Assembly (NCBI GenBank): GCA_903931645.1
Contig: CAIZDF010000429.1
Location: 1-7,391 of the forward strand
Direction: 5' to 3'
Length of the DNA: 7,391 nucleotides
DNA from: an uncultured Tolumonas sp.
GTDB taxonomy: Bacteria; Pseudomonadota; Gammaproteobacteria; Enterobacterales; Aeromonadaceae
Part shown: positions 6,268-7,391 of the stretch, in pieces
Layout: every line of letters begins with the position of its first letter
Numbering within the stretch: position 1 is the first letter of the stretch
The notes under the pieces: model-generated
Databases searched by the model: none
Told to the model about the DNA's origin: nothing
Seen by the model: only the letters and a program-made list of their open reading frames with translations
Position numbers and translations under genes: made by a program

Positions 6268-7391
6268 ATGTCGGCTAATTCTCTTACTTCGCGTTTATTC
6301 TGGTTGTTTCTGACGATATATGTCGCTTTGGGAATGCATTTTTTTATGCATAACCAAGGGGGGGCGGGTTTATATTTACCATTCAATATGATCGGCTGGG
6401 TTTTTATCTCTCTATTGATCGGGGTGGGATTATGGCATCTCACATCAGTGCGTGAAGTGGCCCTGACTCGCAGCATGCTCTGGTATGCCGTAGGCTTTTT
6501 TGTATTGCTGATTCCGTTTTTCAATCCTGACGGGGAATGGAACTCGCTTGCTCAACCGAGGTTTTTTGGCATAGCGGCCGGATTGTTGCTGTTTTTTGTT
6601 TTATGGCAATTGCGCTTTTCTCAAAAGCAACGTCATCAGGTGCTTTATTTACTGCTGTGTGCCGTCGCCATAGAAGCACTGCTCGGTTTAGTGCAGTTTC
6701 TCTTTCTGAAAGAAGGGAATTGGCTGGGTTATAACGTGAATGTTAATCGTCCATACGGTATTTTTCAAAAAGACAACGTGTTTGCCAGCTTTATGGCGGT
6801 TGGTATTGCTATATCTATTTATCTGCTTCGCTGGGATGAGTTCATAACCCGAAATCGCTGGCAGTTTTGGCTGATCAGTTTTGTGTTATTAAGTTCATCT
6901 TTCCTGTTGGTTCAGGTGCAGTCTCGAGCCGGAACCTATGGTGCTATTCTTGCCACAATCTGTTTATTACCCCTGTTGTTGCGTCATGATCGCCGCTTAT
7001 TTATGTGGGCTTCATTAATACTGATTACAGGTGTGCTCGCGGGCAGCTATTTTTACCATCCGGCACGAAGCGCTGAAAGTTATTTATTAACAACAGGTTA
7101 TCGTCAGCTTTATTGGCAGCATGTGTTATCAATGTTCTCCCAGGCTCCTTGGCTTGGGCACGGTTATGGCAGTTTCGAATATACTTTCTTGCATGATTAT
7201 TATGCACAAGAACACATAACACCAAGTATGCAATTGATGGAGGAAAACCTCGATCATCCGCATAACGAAGTATTATTCTGGTTACATGAAGGAGGCATTG
7301 TCGCTGTCATTGGGCTGATGATTTTTGCAACCGGTTATATCCGCTCGTTATTCAAATGTACTGGCTGGGCAAAACGCATTTCGCTTCTAGC
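6268..7391 (+). CDS. O-antigen ligase/polymerase superfamily membrane protein, PglL/Wzy-like (3' end outside window)
   Basis: The frame opens at ATG 6268 (weak AGAG at 6259-6262, 5-base spacing) and stays open to the window edge, giving 374 visible residues. An alternative ATG lies at 6334. About ten hydrophobic segments are visible (near 11-29, 38-58, 70-86, 97-116, 125-147, 171-187, 199-214, 222-240, 246-262, 340-358). A large presumably periplasmic loop spans about 263-339. Family-like landmarks are QPRFFGIAAG (96-105), RPYGIFQKDNVFASFMAVG (161-179), SRAGTYG (219-225), GYRQLYW (277-283), GHGYGSFE (297-304) and HPHNEVLFWLHEGG (330-343). In PglL/WaaL-type enzymes a His in this last region and Arg residues facing the periplasm are important. 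This superfamily covers O-antigen polymerase (Wzy), O-antigen ligase (WaaL) and O-oligosaccharyltransferase (PglL). The HPHNE and GIFQ..N features suggest the PglL/Wzy_C_2 branch, but the deciding C-terminus is missing. It follows wbaP after a probable terminator, so it may be a separate transcription unit. Confidence 0.85.
   Translation, partial: MSANSLTSRLFWLFLTIYVALGMHFFMHNQGGAGLYLPFNMIGWVFISLLIGVGLWHLTSVREVALTRSMLWYAVGFFVLLIPFFNPDGEWNSLAQPRFFGIAAGLLLFFVLWQLRFSQKQRHQVLYLLLCAVAIEALLGLVQFLFLKEGNWLGYNVNVNRPYGIFQKDNVFASFMAVGIAISIYLLRWDEFITRNRWQFWLISFVLLSSSFLLVQVQSRAGTYGAILATICLLPLLLRHDRRLFMWASLILITGVLAGSYFYHPARSAESYLLTTGYRQLYWQHVLSMFSQAPWLGHGYGSFEYTFLHDYYAQEHITPSMQLMEENLDHPHNEVLFWLHEGGIVAVIGLMIFATGYIRSLFKCTGWAKRISLL
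6334..6351 (+). repeat. ATGCAT inverted/direct repeat around a T6 loop
   Basis: ATGCAT (6334-6339) and ATGCAT (6346-6351) flank six T. Because ATGCAT is its own reverse complement, the pair reads both as a direct and as an inverted repeat, able to form a 6-bp stem. It lies in codons 23-28 (Met-His-Phe-Phe-Met-His) of the PglL/Wzy-like gene and includes a T7 run at 6339-6345. It may be chance, but it sits near the start of translation and just before a G7 run. Confidence 0.6.
6358..6364 (+). repeat. G7 homopolymer near the 5' end of the PglL/Wzy-like gene
   Basis: Seven consecutive G in codons 31-33 (Gly-Gly-Ala) precede CGGG. A one-base slip here would end translation of the membrane protein early. 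The frame is open as given. Seven bases is short for an established phase-variable tract. Confidence 0.9.

Noticed and set aside
6219..6524. Minus-strand 101-codon frame opposite the start of the PglL/Wzy-like gene
   Set aside because: The plus strand there encodes a clear polytopic membrane protein; the minus frame has no recognisable motif and overlaps the terminator stem.

Overview
The window is an internal piece of a surface-polysaccharide (O-antigen or capsule) biosynthesis locus from a Gammaproteobacterium. All genes lie on the + strand. From memory, ManB, the WbaP-type initiating transferase and the interrupted ManC look very close to enterobacterial homologues. The base composition is moderate and slightly AT-leaning by eye. 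I cannot fix the genus; a non-enteric gammaproteobacterium (for example Aeromonadales or Vibrionales) is as plausible as an enteric one.

Layout: (1) 1-666, the C-terminal part of a GT4 glycosyltransferase whose start lies upstream. (2) 656-1813, a second GT4 glycosyltransferase of the WbaZ mannosyltransferase type, overlapping the first by 11 bases. (3) 1835-3274, manC, full length by homology but interrupted by an in-frame TGA at codon 53, so annotated as a probable pseudogene. (4) 3277-4650, manB (phosphomannomutase), intact and 2 bases after manC. (5) 4730-6187, wbaP, the polyprenyl-phosphate hexose-1-phosphate transferase that starts the repeat unit on undecaprenyl phosphate. (6) 6208-6230, a hairpin that probably ends the operon. 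(7) 6268-7391, a polytopic membrane protein of the O-antigen ligase/polymerase/PglL superfamily that runs off the 3' end.

How they fit together: WbaP would load the first sugar phosphate (Gal-1-P in characterised members) onto Und-P. The GT4 enzymes would extend the unit, at least one probably with mannose from GDP-mannose. ManB and ManC would supply GDP-mannose. The last gene would polymerise the product or transfer it to lipid A-core or protein. The order glycosyltransferases-manC-manB-wbaP matches, from memory, the 3' end of the Salmonella enterica group B rfb cluster.

The most notable observation is the single stop codon in manC. It removes the nucleotide-binding signature from any restart product, while everything downstream of it is preserved. 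No undescribed system is evident; apart from the manC lesion and the PglL-like gene next to the operon, this is a conventional locus. No tRNA, rRNA, CRISPR, IS element or long repeat was seen, and there is no gene-free stretch longer than 80 bases.
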